Source: Loxodes magnus
Taxonomy: Eukaryota; Ciliophora; Karyorelictea; Loxodida; Loxodidae
Length of the DNA stretch: 64,000 bases
NCBI GenBank assembly: GCA_946699065.1
Contig: CAMPDV010000448.1
Coordinates: 212,168-276,167, forward strand
Reading direction: 5' to 3'
Below the pieces are notes generated by a model. The model saw nothing but the letters and a program-made list of their open reading frames with translations. It searched no databases and had not been told where the DNA came from. Below, one piece after another: positions 63,770-64,000 of the stretch (position 1 is the first letter of the stretch; every line of letters starts with the position of its first letter). The translations under genes were made by a program, and so were the position numbers.

Positions 63770-63771
63770 AT
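63738..63771. repeat. AAAT tetranucleotide microsatellite
   Basis: About eight to nine perfect AAAT units, the longest simple repeat in the window. The remaining sequence from 63301 to 64000 shows no gene. Confidence 0.9.
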
Positions 63772-64000
63772 ATATAAACTTTTATTTTATTCACAAAGTA
63801 CATTGTTATTAAAATAAAAGATAAATATACTAAAATGATAATAAGAAGAATTAGAGATCAATTCCTTTGGTTATTCTATTTTAAATTATTTAATTTTTAT
63901 CTAAATTATTTAAGTATTGCTTTATAATTAAATAAATAGTTATAATTTTCTTATTTATTATAGAAGAATTAATAGTTTCTCTGTTTCTTTTCTATTTTAT

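Noticed and set aside
1..64000. Assignment to Tetrahymena (AT content, TAA/TAG=Gln, Tlr-like repeats)
   Set aside because: TGA is used for Trp at conserved positions in several unrelated genes, while Tetrahymena uses TGA as its stop. No Tetrahymena chromosome breakage sequence or GGGGTT telomere repeat was found.
1..64000. CRISPR array, bacterial operons, ribosome binding sites
   Set aside because: The sequence is eukaryotic in gene structure. The only short regular repeats are the 19-bp arrays without spacers and simple microsatellites.

Overview
The window is about 78% A+T. Its clearest genes are interrupted by TAA, TAG and TGA under the standard code but read as long, conserved proteins when TAA/TAG are taken as glutamine and TGA as tryptophan. 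A tRNA with anticodon CUA and a glutamine-type body lies at 55154-55225. This points to a ciliate nuclear genome with a karyorelict-type code (NCBI table 27, as in Loxodes) or a Condylostoma-type code (table 28). It does not fit Tetrahymena or Paramecium, where TGA is the stop. Because no codon is purely a stop, ORF length means little here. Gene calls rest on by-eye translation, on motifs, and on agreement between related copies inside the window.

Layout. 1-4.4 kb: a retrotransposon ORF1-like gene (minus), then one arm of a large dispersed inverted repeat (R1). 7.3-7.8 kb: one copy of a repeat with 19-bp tandem units (R3); its mirror copy is at 38.8-39.4 kb, so the pair bracket 32 kb like long terminal inverted repeats. 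11.5-19.4 kb: the second R1 arm and several hypothetical genes. 19.4-21.0 kb: repeat R2, interrupted by a 955-bp retro-insertion with a 19-bp target duplication. The empty site is visible in the second R2 copy at 57.4-58.0 kb. 21.2-23.3 kb: a decayed LINE with a reverse transcriptase. 27.8-35.8 kb: an 8-kb intronless gene for a giant beta-helix surface protein with a multipass membrane domain. 39.8-40.2 kb: a GC-rich 300-bp insertion between direct repeats. 43.7-46.6 kb: a hypothetical gene and a C-terminal fragment of the beta-helix family. 49.1-49.9 kb: an intact ORF1-like gene. 50.5-54.7 kb: a 5'-truncated, frameshifted paralogue of the giant gene. 55.15 kb: tRNA-Gln(CUA). 58.5-61.0 kb: a cysteine-rich membrane-protein pseudogene.

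The genes form two themes. One is a family of cell-surface proteins (beta-helix or Cys-rich ectodomain plus multipass C-terminus) with one full copy and several broken ones. The other is retroelement traffic: LINE reverse transcriptase plus several stand-alone copies of a coiled-coil/zinc-knuckle ORF1-type gene. The rest is AT-rich, repeat-derived DNA in which no confident gene was seen.
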